A stretch of 61,611 nucleotides of DNA, from the NCBI GenBank assembly GCA_902513515.1, contig CABXNE010000004.1, forward strand, positions 1 to 61,611, given 5' to 3'. The stretch comes from an uncultured SAR86 cluster bacterium (GTDB lineage: Bacteria > Pseudomonadota > Gammaproteobacteria > Magnimaribacterales > D2472). A program made the translations under genes and the position numbers. Shown here piece after piece: positions 13,429 to 23,066 of the stretch. The notes beneath the pieces are model-generated. The model was given only the letters and a program-made list of their open reading frames with translations, was not told where the DNA came from and ran no database searches. How positions within the stretch are numbered: position 1 is the first letter of the stretch; every line of letters starts with the position of its first letter.

Positions 13429-14347
13429 ACTGAATAAAGATAACCTTACCTTGATTGAGTCAAGGTTCAAATTTATTCAAAGAAAAATAGATAAAAAACT
13501 AAATTCTTTAAACAAAAAATCTTTTCAACGAAATGCTGAAACCTGGAATCGTAAACAGGGTGGAGGCGGAAAATCTATATCTATTAATGGCGATGTTATA
13601 GAAAAGGCGGCAGTAAACTTTTCATCTATTTTTGGTAAGAAATTGCCTGCTGCTTCGTTAGCAACAAAATTAAAATCTAATAATTCTTCAAAGTTTCATG
13701 CGGTCGGAGTTTCTGTTATTTCTCACCCCTTCAATCCATATTGCCCAACAAGCCACATGAACATCAGGATATTTTTAGAAATTGGTAAAAATGCATTGAT
13801 TAATAATTGGTGGATAGGCGGTGGTTTTGATTTAACTCCATTTATTGTCTCTATAAAAGACTCATCTGATTGGCATAATGAGGCCAAATCAACATTAGAT
13901 GAATTTAGTAAAAAATATTACAAAAAATTTGCAAAAAACTGTGACGAATACTTTGTTCTTCCCCATAGAAATGAAAAAAGAGGAATAGGAGGCATCTTTT
14001 TTGATCAACTCCAGCATAAAGATATTGAGTCCAGCCTATTTTTATTAGAAAAAACTGCTGAATCTTATATTAATACTTATGAAAAAATTATTTTATCCCA
14101 CAGAAACAAAAAGTTTTCTAAAGATGACCAAGCTTTTCAATTATATCGAAGAGGGCGATATGTTGAATTCAACCTTCTTTTTGATAGGGGTACTAAGTTT
14201 GGGATTGAGTCTAATGGAAGAGCAGAATCTATATTGGCTTCCCTACCTCCTCTTGTAAGTTGGCCTTACTCTAATAGCAAAACCATTAAAAAGAAAAATA
14301 AATCTTTGATTTCATTCTTTGATAAGAGCTGGAAAGAGAGGATATAG
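13421..14347 (+). CDS. hemF: Oxygen-dependent coproporphyrinogen III oxidase (GTG start)
   Basis: NPYCPTSHMNIRIF, WWIGGGFDLTP, FKKYCDEYFxLPHRNEKRGIGGIFFD-like motif, RRGRYVEFNLLFDRGTKFG. Confidence 0.95.
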   Translation: MNKLNKDNLTLIESRFKFIQRKIDKKLNSLNKKSFQRNAETWNRKQGGGGKSISINGDVIEKAAVNFSSIFGKKLPAASLATKLKSNNSSKFHAVGVSVISHPFNPYCPTSHMNIRIFLEIGKNALINNWWIGGGFDLTPFIVSIKDSSDWHNEAKSTLDEFSKKYYKKFAKNCDEYFVLPHRNEKRGIGGIFFDQLQHKDIESSLFLLEKTAESYINTYEKIILSHRNKKFSKDDQAFQLYRRGRYVEFNLLFDRGTKFGIESNGRAESILASLPPLVSWPYSNSKTIKKKNKSLISFFDKSWKERI

Positions 14348-15154
14348 ATGGGCGGCCAGATAAAACTTGGAGTTATAGGGGATCCTATTGATCATTCCTT
14401 ATCCCCCTTAATTCAATCTAAATTTGGAGAGGCTTTAGGCCTTGAAGTCGATTACAAAGCTTTTCACGTAATAGATAGAGAGTTAGAAAAATTTATTGAA
14501 AGCTTTTTTGCAGATGGCGGTCACGGACTGAATGTAACTTTGCCACATAAACTTAATTGTGTTCGTTTTGCTGATATTTTATCAAATGAAGTGGAGTTAA
14601 TTGGTGCCGCAAATACCCTTAGCAAGAATCGCAATAATCAAATTATTGCATCATCAACCGATGGTATGGGATTTATAAGGGACTGCTCTGAAAAAAATAT
14701 AGAATTAAGCGATAAAAGAATTTTAATTCTTGGGGCGGGAGGCGCAAGCCAAAGCATCATCCCATCAATTGCAAGGATGAACCCAGCAAAACTCATGGTC
14801 GATAATAGATCACCTGACAAAATTGAAAAATTATTAGAAAAGTTTTCTTCTTTTAGGCTTCGACCCTTTGAGCGCAATCACGAACCCATAGACCTAGTAA
14901 TCAATGCAACTTCAGCGGCTCTATCGGGCAACTTTAATTGGAATATTCAGAGCCAACTTAATGAAGAAACAGTTTTTTATGATTTAAGTTATGGGAAAGC
15001 AGCAATAGAATATTTTTCTTGGGCAAGCAAGTTTTCTGACAATCATTTTGATGGAATAGGAATGCTTATTGCTCAAGCAGCATATTCGTTTGAATTGTGG
15101 TTTGATAAATTTCCCGACCTTTCTAAAATTAACTTAGATGTTCTGAACAAATGA
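14348..15154 (+). CDS. aroE: Shikimate dehydrogenase
   Basis: LGVIGDPIDHSLSPLIQSKF, LNVTLPHK, LILGAGGASQSI, DLVINATSAA. Confidence 0.94.
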   Translation: MGGQIKLGVIGDPIDHSLSPLIQSKFGEALGLEVDYKAFHVIDRELEKFIESFFADGGHGLNVTLPHKLNCVRFADILSNEVELIGAANTLSKNRNNQIIASSTDGMGFIRDCSEKNIELSDKRILILGAGGASQSIIPSIARMNPAKLMVDNRSPDKIEKLLEKFSSFRLRPFERNHEPIDLVINATSAALSGNFNWNIQSQLNEETVFYDLSYGKAAIEYFSWASKFSDNHFDGIGMLIAQAAYSFELWFDKFPDLSKINLDVLNK

Positions 15155-15363
15155 CCAAAAACTTTATTCGATTCATTGCTGGGGCAGCATGCCCAAACTG
15201 CAAGGAATTAGACAAGATCGCAATCACCCCAGATGATAAAACAATTTATTGCCTTAGTTGTAATTTCGAGGAACATAGGCCGCAAGGGAGCATTGGCAAA
15301 AACAAAAAATCTGATTTACCAGGCCTCTTTAATATAGAAGATTTTAGGCTTAAAAAATCCTAG
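15151..15363 (+). CDS. YheV-like small zinc-ribbon protein
   Basis: 70 aa; RFIAGAACPNCKELDKI...IYCLSCNFEEHRPQG (two CxxC); ATGA overlap with aroE. Confidence 0.7.
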   Translation: MTKNFIRFIAGAACPNCKELDKIAITPDDKTIYCLSCNFEEHRPQGSIGKNKKSDLPGLFNIEDFRLKKS

Positions 15364-15433
15364 AATTTAAGGTAAATTAGAGCTATTATAGCCGCACAAA
15401 AAAAGAGTTTTTTAGCAGCCAAGAATCTCCATA

Positions 15434-15504
15434 GCTTCTAATAAACATAATTTTTAGTTATAATTAGATATATCAATTATTTATTTTAAAGGTTTCTTAG
15501 AAGC
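15434..15504. repeat. 8-bp inverted repeat (GCTTCTAA ... TTAGAAGC) flanking a TATAAT in the coxB leader
   Basis: Arms at 15434-15441 and 15497-15504; TATAAT at 15459-15464. Confidence 0.45.
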
Positions 15505-15516
15505 AAAGGATTACCA

Positions 15517-16668
15517 ATGTTAAAAAAAGCTACCACAAGCATAAAAAATAAACTCTTTGTAACATTCATAACTTTATTCTCAGGCATTACTTCTGCTGCT
15601 TGGGATGATTTCAACATGACAAAAGGCGTAACCGCAATTAGCAAAGAGGTGTTTGAACTGCATATGCTAATTTATTGGATTTGTGTGGTTATTGGGATAA
15701 TAGTTTTTAGCATCATGTTTTATTCAATGTTTGCTTACACTAAAAAGAAAAATCCCAATCCATCCACCTTCCATGAAAACACAAAAGTTGAGCTTGCTTG
15801 GACAGTGGTGCCATTTTTGATACTGGTATTTATGGCGATACCTGCCTCTAATACTCTTACAAAAATCTATGATGATTCAGAAGGTGATATCAACATCCAG
15901 GTAGTTGGGTATCAATGGAAATGGCAGTATAAATATCTTGAAGATGATATTAATTTCTTCTCAAATTTGGCTACAGATTGGGATGAAATAAATAACTTAA
16001 CTCCAAAGGGAGAATTCTACCTTCAGGAAGTGGATGAGGCGGTTGTTATTCCGGTTGGCAAAAGAGTTAGATTCCTTATAACAGCCAATGATGTTCTTCA
16101 TTCATGGTGGATGCCGGACTTTGCCATAAAGCAGGATGCCATACCTGGATTCATTAACACGGCTTGGACTGTTGTAGATGAGCCCGGAACATATAGAGGC
16201 AAATGCACAGAACTTTGTGGAAAGAATCATGGGTTTATGCCAGTGGTTGTAAAGGTTGTTTCTCAAGATGAGTATGATGCTTGGGTTCAAGGCAAAAAAG
16301 AAGAAGCGCTTAAGATGGCTGAACTGACTGAAAAAAGCTGGACTGTTGATGAGCTTACCCAGAGAGGAGAGGGAGTTTACTTAAAAAATTGTGTTGCATG
16401 TCATCAAGTTAATGGGCAGGGCGTTCCAGGAATTTTTCCAAATCTTGCTGGCAGCGACATTGTTTTAAACAACAAAGCTAGAAATGTTGAAATTTTAATG
16501 GAGGGTGTACAAGGTGCCGCAATGCAATCTTTTGCTAACCAGCTATCAGAAGTAGACATGGCTGCAGTAATTACATACACGAGAGAAGCTTGGGGCAATG
16601 CAGGAAATGGCGATGGTGAAATAGTTACTCCCCAGGACATAGTTGAATACAAAAAACCAAAGGCTTAA
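15517..16668 (+). CDS. coxB: Cytochrome c oxidase subunit II with fused C-terminal cytochrome c domain
   Basis: CuA motif CTELCGKNHGFMPV; haem motif CVACHQVNGQG; two N-terminal TM segments. Confidence 0.96.
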   Translation: MLKKATTSIKNKLFVTFITLFSGITSAAWDDFNMTKGVTAISKEVFELHMLIYWICVVIGIIVFSIMFYSMFAYTKKKNPNPSTFHENTKVELAWTVVPFLILVFMAIPASNTLTKIYDDSEGDINIQVVGYQWKWQYKYLEDDINFFSNLATDWDEINNLTPKGEFYLQEVDEAVVIPVGKRVRFLITANDVLHSWWMPDFAIKQDAIPGFINTAWTVVDEPGTYRGKCTELCGKNHGFMPVVVKVVSQDEYDAWVQGKKEEALKMAELTEKSWTVDELTQRGEGVYLKNCVACHQVNGQGVPGIFPNLAGSDIVLNNKARNVEILMEGVQGAAMQSFANQLSEVDMAAVITYTREAWGNAGNGDGEIVTPQDIVEYKKPKA

Positions 16669-16683
16669 TTTAAAGGAAGATAT

Positions 16684-18270
16684 ATGAGCGCAGTAATAGA
16701 ATCCCATAACCATGATGACCATCATCATGGACCTGCCAAAGGCTTAACCCGATGGCTTTATACAACCAACCATAAAGACATAGGAACTCTTTACCTATGG
16801 TTTAGTTTTGCAATGTTCCTTATTGGTGGAGCAATGGCTTTGGTCATAAGGGCAGAGCTATTCGAACCAGGCATGCAAATCGTTGAACCTGAATTTTATA
16901 ACCAAATGCTTACTTTGCATGGTCTGATAATGGTTTTTGGCGCTGTTATGCCAGCCTTTGTTGGCCTTGCTAACTGGCTAGTGCCAATGATGGTCGGTGC
17001 GCCTGATATGGCCTTACCAAGAATGAATAATCTGAGTTTTTGGATTTTACCAGTGGCATTTTTTATCCTTTTGTCATCTTTGTTTATGGAGGGCGGAGCA
17101 CCCAACTTTGGCTGGACATTTTATGCACCTTTATCAACAACCTATGCCCCTCCCAGCACTACTTTTTTTATTTTTTCGGTTCACATCATGGGAGCGTCAT
17201 CAATTATGGGCTCAATTAATGTGATCGTAACAATAATGAATATGAGAGCTCCTGGAATGACTTTGATGAAAATGCCTCTATTTGTTTGGTCATGGCTGAT
17301 TACGGCATATCTTCTTATTGCAGTTATGCCAGTACTAGCTGGGGCCGTAACAATGATGCTGATGGATATTCATTTTGGAACCAGCTTTTTTAATGCTGCA
17401 GGCGGCGGCGACCCCGTCCTTTTTCAGCATATTTTTTGGTTCTTTGGGCACCCTGAAGTTTATATAATGATACTTCCAGCTTTTGGCATAACATCACATA
17501 TCATTGAGACGTTTTCAAGAAAGCAGTTATTTGGCCACACATCTATGGTTTGGGCAATGACATCAATTGCTATCCTTTCATTTGTGGTTTGGGCTCATCA
17601 CATGTTCACAGTTGGTTTGCCGTTAGCCGCAGAGCTATTCTTTATGTGGGCGACTATGTTAATTGCTGTTCCTACTGGAGTAAAAGTTTTTAACTGGGTC
17701 ACTACAATGTTTAAGGGCTCAATTACTTATGAGACCCCGATGCTTTTTGCAATTGCATTTGTGGTTTTATTTACAATTGGAGGCTTCTCTGGGTTGATGC
17801 TTGCCATTACCCCCGCTGATTTTCAATATCATGATACATATTTTGTGGTAGCTCATTTCCACTATGTATTAGTTCCTGGATCAATATTTTCAATTATGGC
17901 CGCTGTTTATTTCTGGATACCAAAATGGACTGGAAATATGTATGACGAAAGGCTTGGCAAACTACACTTTTGGCTTTCTTTTGTAGGCGTCAATGTAACT
18001 TTTTTCCCTCAACATTGGATTGGTCTTGCTGGAATGCCAAGAAGATATCCGGACTACGCTTTACAATTTGCCGACTGGAATATGGTTTCATCGGTTGGAG
18101 CATTTTTATTTGGCGCTTCCCAGATACTATTCTTATTCATAGTTTTAAAAACTGTAATGGGAGGCAAAAAAGCAACTCCTGAAGTCTGGGAAGGATCAAG
18201 AGGACTTGAGTGGACTATAGAGTCACCAGCCCCTTACCATACATTCACAACACCTCCGAAGGTAAATTAA
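16684..18270 (+). CDS. coxA: Cytochrome c oxidase subunit I
   Basis: WLYTTNHKDIGTLYLWF, FWFFGHPEVYIMILPAFGI, DTYFVVAHFHYVLVPGS. Confidence 0.98.
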   Translation: MSAVIESHNHDDHHHGPAKGLTRWLYTTNHKDIGTLYLWFSFAMFLIGGAMALVIRAELFEPGMQIVEPEFYNQMLTLHGLIMVFGAVMPAFVGLANWLVPMMVGAPDMALPRMNNLSFWILPVAFFILLSSLFMEGGAPNFGWTFYAPLSTTYAPPSTTFFIFSVHIMGASSIMGSINVIVTIMNMRAPGMTLMKMPLFVWSWLITAYLLIAVMPVLAGAVTMMLMDIHFGTSFFNAAGGGDPVLFQHIFWFFGHPEVYIMILPAFGITSHIIETFSRKQLFGHTSMVWAMTSIAILSFVVWAHHMFTVGLPLAAELFFMWATMLIAVPTGVKVFNWVTTMFKGSITYETPMLFAIAFVVLFTIGGFSGLMLAITPADFQYHDTYFVVAHFHYVLVPGSIFSIMAAVYFWIPKWTGNMYDERLGKLHFWLSFVGVNVTFFPQHWIGLAGMPRRYPDYALQFADWNMVSSVGAFLFGASQILFLFIVLKTVMGGKKATPEVWEGSRGLEWTIESPAPYHTFTTPPKVN

Positions 18271-18860
18271 TGAACGAAGGATCAAAAAAAACAATTAAAA
18301 CTTTATGTTTTGCTGTTGTGGGGATGTTTACATTCTCGTTTGCTTTGGTCCCTCTTTATAATGTTTTTTGTGAAGTTACCGGGCTAAATGGAAAGATTGA
18401 GTTAAAAGCAACATCGGATAAGAGCATTGAAATAGATAATGGGCGCGATATATCTGTTCAATTTGTTTCACACAATAATGAAGAAATGCCTTGGACTTTT
18501 AAGCCTTCAGAAGACGTAATTAAAATTAAGACAGGCAAGTATCACACTGCAACTTTTTATGTTAAAAATCCAACAAACAAAAAAATGACTGCTCAAGCCA
18601 TCCCAAGTGTTGCTCCATCAAATGCCGCATCTCATTTAAAGAAACTAGAGTGCTTTTGTTTTGAACAGCAAGAACTTGCTCCTGGAGAGGAGGCCCTCTT
18701 GCCAGTTCGAATGATATTTGATGACGAGCTTCCAGACTCAATTAAAAGTGTAGTACTTTCTTATACTTTATTTGATGTAACAGATTATAACGATGTTGAA
18801 TTAACGCGACATCATCACGATGGCGATGACGAAGGTCATGAAATGGAGTCCTCATTATGA
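18270..18860 (+). CDS. cox11: Cytochrome c oxidase assembly protein CtaG/Cox11 (start at 18270, shorter than ORF-track call)
   Basis: LVPLYNVFCEVTGLNGK; copper motif LECFCFEQQ; TAATG overlap with coxA stop. Confidence 0.95.
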   Translation: MNEGSKKTIKTLCFAVVGMFTFSFALVPLYNVFCEVTGLNGKIELKATSDKSIEIDNGRDISVQFVSHNNEEMPWTFKPSEDVIKIKTGKYHTATFYVKNPTNKKMTAQAIPSVAPSNAASHLKKLECFCFEQQELAPGEEALLPVRMIFDDELPDSIKSVVLSYTLFDVTDYNDVELTRHHHDGDDEGHEMESSL

Positions 18861-19762
18861 GTTACCAAAAATATTACGTTCCAGACCAAAGCAAGTTCCC
18901 AATTCTTATGGCAATGGCATTATTTCTTTTGGTTATGGGCGCCGCTGGTACGATTAATGACCTAGGAGAAGCAGATAGCATGTCTGTGTATGTTTTGTAT
19001 TCTGGCTTTGCGGTTTTTGGAACAACATTATTTTTTTGGTTTAGAACAGTAATTAGAGAACATATTGCTGGTTTGGATAGTGCACAGCTTCAAAAATCAT
19101 TTGTTTTTGGCATGGGTTGGTTTATCTTTTCTGAGGTAATGTTTTTTGCAGCATTTTTTGGTGCTTTATTTTATGTAAGAAATTTCTCAGTACCCTGGCT
19201 TGGTGGAGAGGGAGATAAAGGACTGGCTAATATGCTTTGGGAAGGTTTTGAATCTACTTGGCCTGTGATGTCTACTCCAGATGCTGGATCAGCATATGTA
19301 TTAGCAGAAAAAAATATGAGCTGGCCCGGATGGGGCCATGCCTTAGAATGGTTGCCGATGTGGAACACAATTGTTTTATTAAGCTCAAGTGTAACAGTCC
19401 ATTTCGCGCATCTTGCTCTTAAAAACGACAATAAAAAAAGTTTTAATATTTGGCTTGGTGTAACGGTAACCCTGGCCCTTATATTTGTTGGCTTACAAGC
19501 TGCTGAATATTATGAAGCTTATGCACATTATGGATTAACGCTCAATTCTGGAATTTACGGTTCAACCTTCTTTATGCTAACTGGATTTCACGGCTTCCAT
19601 GTAATGATGGGCGGCTTTATGCTCGCTGTCATGTTGTCTAGATCGGTTTTCTATAATCATTTTGATTCGCACAGCCACTTTGGCTTTGAAGCTGCCTCAT
19701 GGTATTGGCACTTTGTAGATGTTGTTTGGGTAATGCTATTTCTTTTTGTTTATATACTTTAA
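18857..19762 (+). CDS. coxC: Cytochrome c oxidase subunit III
   Basis: GWFIFSEVMFFAAFFGALFYVR, TGFHGFHVMMGG, SWYWHFVDVVWVMLF. Confidence 0.97.
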   Translation: MSYQKYYVPDQSKFPILMAMALFLLVMGAAGTINDLGEADSMSVYVLYSGFAVFGTTLFFWFRTVIREHIAGLDSAQLQKSFVFGMGWFIFSEVMFFAAFFGALFYVRNFSVPWLGGEGDKGLANMLWEGFESTWPVMSTPDAGSAYVLAEKNMSWPGWGHALEWLPMWNTIVLLSSSVTVHFAHLALKNDNKKSFNIWLGVTVTLALIFVGLQAAEYYEAYAHYGLTLNSGIYGSTFFMLTGFHGFHVMMGGFMLAVMLSRSVFYNHFDSHSHFGFEAASWYWHFVDVVWVMLFLFVYIL

Positions 19763-19763
19763 G

Positions 19764-19982
19764 TCAAGAACCCCAGGGCACGGTGTTTCCAAGCTCTCCA
19801 GTATATAAGCCATAAGAAACTAAAATTAGCAGCAATATGGCCACAGTGACTCTAAAACCAAGACTATATACAGAACGCTTGCCCTGTCCCTGGTCTTTAA
19901 AAAGAAAAAACAGACTGCTGAATAAGCTTAAAAATATTAAGATAATGAGAACAGCAATAAGAGGTTTAAGCCACATATTCAT
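19764..19982 (-). CDS. Small two-TM protein, DUF2909-like, antisense within the cox cluster
   Basis: 72 aa, two hydrophobic helices; location between coxC and surf1 matches related gammaproteobacteria. Confidence 0.7.
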   Translation of the reverse strand: MNMWLKPLIAVLIILIFLSLFSSLFFLFKDQGQGKRSVYSLGFRVTVAILLLILVSYGLYTGELGNTVPWGS

Positions 19983-19999
19983 ATCATAACAGCTTTGAA

Positions 20000-20704
20000 A
20001 TGACAGACTTAAGAATAATAAAGCTCATGAAGCAAAATAAAGCGCTAAGTATTTTTTCTTGTTTTTTTGTTGCTATTTTTATTTTTTTAGGTTTTTGGCA
20101 ATTAGAAAGAGCTGAGGTAAAAGCAAATCTAATGGAGGCATTTGATCAAGAACAAACCAAGCCTCCTAAAGATATTTCTAGTGCATCACCCCCATGGAGC
20201 CGTGTTTATATAAATGGTACCTATAACACATCTCATCAAGTATTTATAGATAATCAAATTAATGAGGGGAAAGTTGGTTACAAGATATATACCCCCTTTT
20301 ATTTTGATGGGGGTCAAGCAATATTCGTAGATCGAGGCTGGCTGCCTCAAGGTAAAACTAGGAACGATTTGCCTAATATAAACTTTGTTGCAGGAGAAAT
20401 TACTATTATTGGCAGCCTGATCAAGCCAGAAAAAGAGGTTTTGGTAGGAAGTGCACTACTAACCAATGAATGGCCTTTGGTTTCACAAACCAAATCACCA
20501 AGCATTATCCAAAATGCATATAACCAGGATTTTTTGGATATGGTTCTAATTTTAGAGCCCGGCTCTAAATTTATTAATGAGTATATCGGATTAAGCCCCT
20601 TTGTTATTACCCCAGCCAAGCATTATGGCTATGCTCTTCAATGGTTTACCATGAGTTTGGTTTTGGCGGGAATGTTCATCTATGCAATTAAGAGAGAATC
20701 ATGA
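20000..20704 (+). CDS. SURF1 family cytochrome oxidase biogenesis protein (start could be ATG at 20030)
   Basis: FLGFWQLERAEVKANL, IFVDRGWLPQGK, HYGYALQWFTMSLVLAGMF. Confidence 0.9.
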   Translation: MTDLRIIKLMKQNKALSIFSCFFVAIFIFLGFWQLERAEVKANLMEAFDQEQTKPPKDISSASPPWSRVYINGTYNTSHQVFIDNQINEGKVGYKIYTPFYFDGGQAIFVDRGWLPQGKTRNDLPNINFVAGEITIIGSLIKPEKEVLVGSALLTNEWPLVSQTKSPSIIQNAYNQDFLDMVLILEPGSKFINEYIGLSPFVITPAKHYGYALQWFTMSLVLAGMFIYAIKRES

Positions 20705-21240
20705 AAAGTAAAATATTTTTAGCAATTTTATTATTAACACCCCTAGTGGTTTTGTTTACATCAACGCTATCTTTTCAGTCAGGCCTTGCGCCCAAAAATA
20801 CAAAAAATAATGGCATATTTTTTGAAGAGTATTTCGATGCAACTAAACTTGATCTTATTGAAAATGCTGACAGTCTTAAATTTGAAGATGGGAAATGGCT
20901 ATTTGGTACATATGCATCAGAAGGCGCTGATTTAGAACAAGCTCTTTATCTAATGAAACAGCTTAACGTTGCGCTTAATAGAGATATATACAAGCTTAAA
21001 AGAATTATTTTTACCCAGGATGGGGCCTTAGTTAAAGATCAGTTAATTAATTATCCTAGAACAGAAGTAATTATTGATTCACAGAATAAACTCTTTGAGA
21101 AGTTGTTACAGGTTGGAGATGCAAATTTTTTTCAAGAGCAAAAAATATTTATAGTTGATCCATACGGAAGAGCGGTTATGTTTTTTCCGGTGTCCATGAA
21201 TCCTAAATTAATTTTAAAGGATTTAAAGGTTTTAATATGA
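20701..21240 (+). CDS. Conserved cox-cluster membrane-anchored protein, Sco/thioredoxin-like but cysteine-free
   Basis: N-terminal TM; WLFGTYASEGADLEQALYLMKQLNVALNRD...IFIVDPYGRAVMFFP resembles Sco fold; no Cys residues; located between surf1 and ctaA. Confidence 0.6.
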   Translation: MKSKIFLAILLLTPLVVLFTSTLSFQSGLAPKNTKNNGIFFEEYFDATKLDLIENADSLKFEDGKWLFGTYASEGADLEQALYLMKQLNVALNRDIYKLKRIIFTQDGALVKDQLINYPRTEVIIDSQNKLFEKLLQVGDANFFQEQKIFIVDPYGRAVMFFPVSMNPKLILKDLKVLI

Positions 21241-22208
21241 CTTTAATTAGAGGGCTTTCACTTTTTGGGCTATGTTTTGCTTTTGTTGTAATTGCATTGG
21301 GGGCATGGACTCGGCTGGTAGATGCTGGCCTAGGATGTCCTGATTGGCCAGGATGCTATGGTTTTGTAGTTTTCCCCACCACCGAAGCTGAAATTTTATT
21401 GGCCGAACAAAGATATCCTCAATTTCCATATGAGATTGATAAAGCTATTCCCGAGGTCGCACATAGATACTTTGCAGCCACCCTAGGGTTTATAGCAATA
21501 TTATTAGCCTTTTTTTCTTTTAAACATAAAGCGCCCACAAGAATCAAAGCCATAACCTCATTTCTTTTATTTTTTATTTGTTGCCAGGGATTGTTTGGTT
21601 ATTTAACTGTTAGCCTTAAGCTCCTTCCAATTATAGTAACAGGCCACCTGTTTGGAGGTTTTATAACATTGAGTTTGTTTTTCTATTTATTTTTAATTAC
21701 AGGCGAGGGCATTAAAAATCATCAAATTGGCCAATTAAAAACCCTTGGAAGCATTGCGTTGGTTGCCCTGCTAATTCAAATATTTTTGGGTGCTTGGACC
21801 AGCACCAACTATGCTTCATTAGCATGCGTTGATTTTCCAACTTGCCAGGGCACATTTTTGCCTGAAATGAACTTCTCTGACGGATTTAACTTATCCCAAG
21901 AAGTTGGTCCTAATTATTTATACGGCTTGCTAGATAATGAAGCAAGGGTCGCCATTCATTATTCTCATAGAGTTAGTGCATTAATTCTAACGTTAATCTT
22001 TATTGTTTTAATTACGAAGCTTTGGTTTTCAAATGCCGCTCCACTAGCTTCAACCCTGGGAGTAATATTGGTTACTCAGATATCCTTGGGTATTATGAAT
22101 GTTGTATATGTACTTCCTTTGTATATTGCTGTCGCACATAATTTGGTTGCAGCACTATTGCTGTTAGCAACCCTAATGGTTAATTTTGTTATTTGGAAAG
22201 ATGAATAA
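21237..22208 (+). CDS. ctaA: Haem A synthase CtaA/Cox15
   Basis: GAWTRLVDAGLGCPDWPGCYG, ACVDFPTCQG, IHYSHRVSALIL. Confidence 0.94.
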   Translation: MTLIRGLSLFGLCFAFVVIALGAWTRLVDAGLGCPDWPGCYGFVVFPTTEAEILLAEQRYPQFPYEIDKAIPEVAHRYFAATLGFIAILLAFFSFKHKAPTRIKAITSFLLFFICCQGLFGYLTVSLKLLPIIVTGHLFGGFITLSLFFYLFLITGEGIKNHQIGQLKTLGSIALVALLIQIFLGAWTSTNYASLACVDFPTCQGTFLPEMNFSDGFNLSQEVGPNYLYGLLDNEARVAIHYSHRVSALILTLIFIVLITKLWFSNAAPLASTLGVILVTQISLGIMNVVYVLPLYIAVAHNLVAALLLLATLMVNFVIWKDE

Positions 22209-23064
22209 CACAATTAAAAATTACTACGAACTATGTAAGCCTAATGTAGTTCTAGTTATGCTTATTACTGCATTAGTCGGATCTTTGCTGGCCAGCAAAA
22301 ACTTAGCTCCATTGTCCTTAATTTCATTTGCAATGCTTGGCATAGGTTTATGCGCGTCGTCTGCGGCAGCAATCAATCAAATTATCGACAGAAAGGCAGA
22401 TGCTAATATGAACAGGACAGAAAATAGGCCCATTCCTCAAGGAGAAGTGAGTCCTATTAATGCATCAATTTTTGCATTAATTTTGGGTTCGCTTGGCGCA
22501 GCAATATTAGTAGTCTATGTAAATATATTAACCGCATTGTTAACTTTAGCGTCTCTAATAGGGTATGCCTTTGTTTATACAGTGTATTTAAAAAGAGCAA
22601 CGCCACAAAACATAGTTATTGGCGGTCTAGCCGGAGCAGCCCCACCTTTGTTGGGCTGGACAGCGGTTACAAATTCTGTTGACCCAAACTCTCTTTTATT
22701 GGTATTAATTATTTTTGCATGGACTCCTCCACACTTTTGGGCTCTTGCCATCCATCGAAAAGACGAATACGCAAAAGAAAATATTCCAATGCTTCCGGTG
22801 ACCCATGGCGTTCAATTTACAAAGCTTCAAATTATCCTTTATACGATTATTTTAATTCTCGTTAGTTTGTTGCCCTTTGTAGTTTTAATGTCAGGAATTT
22901 TTTATTTAATGTCAGCACTAATCTTGGGAGCTATTTTTTTGTTCTATTCAGTGCGCTTGTATTTCAATGAAGACAACGAACAAGCCTTCCCAACCTTTGT
23001 TTACTCTATTTATTATATTTTTTTGATTTTCGCCGCCTTGCTTATTGATCACTACTTAATATAA
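22201..23064 (+). CDS. ctaB: Protohaem IX farnesyltransferase CtaB/CyoE (start probably ATG at 22201)
   Basis: NQIIDRKADANMNRTENRPIPQG, FAWTPPHFWALAI. Confidence 0.95.
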   Translation: MNNTIKNYYELCKPNVVLVMLITALVGSLLASKNLAPLSLISFAMLGIGLCASSAAAINQIIDRKADANMNRTENRPIPQGEVSPINASIFALILGSLGAAILVVYVNILTALLTLASLIGYAFVYTVYLKRATPQNIVIGGLAGAAPPLLGWTAVTNSVDPNSLLLVLIIFAWTPPHFWALAIHRKDEYAKENIPMLPVTHGVQFTKLQIILYTIILILVSLLPFVVLMSGIFYLMSALILGAIFLFYSVRLYFNEDNEQAFPTFVYSIYYIFLIFAALLIDHYLI

Positions 23065-23066
23065 AC

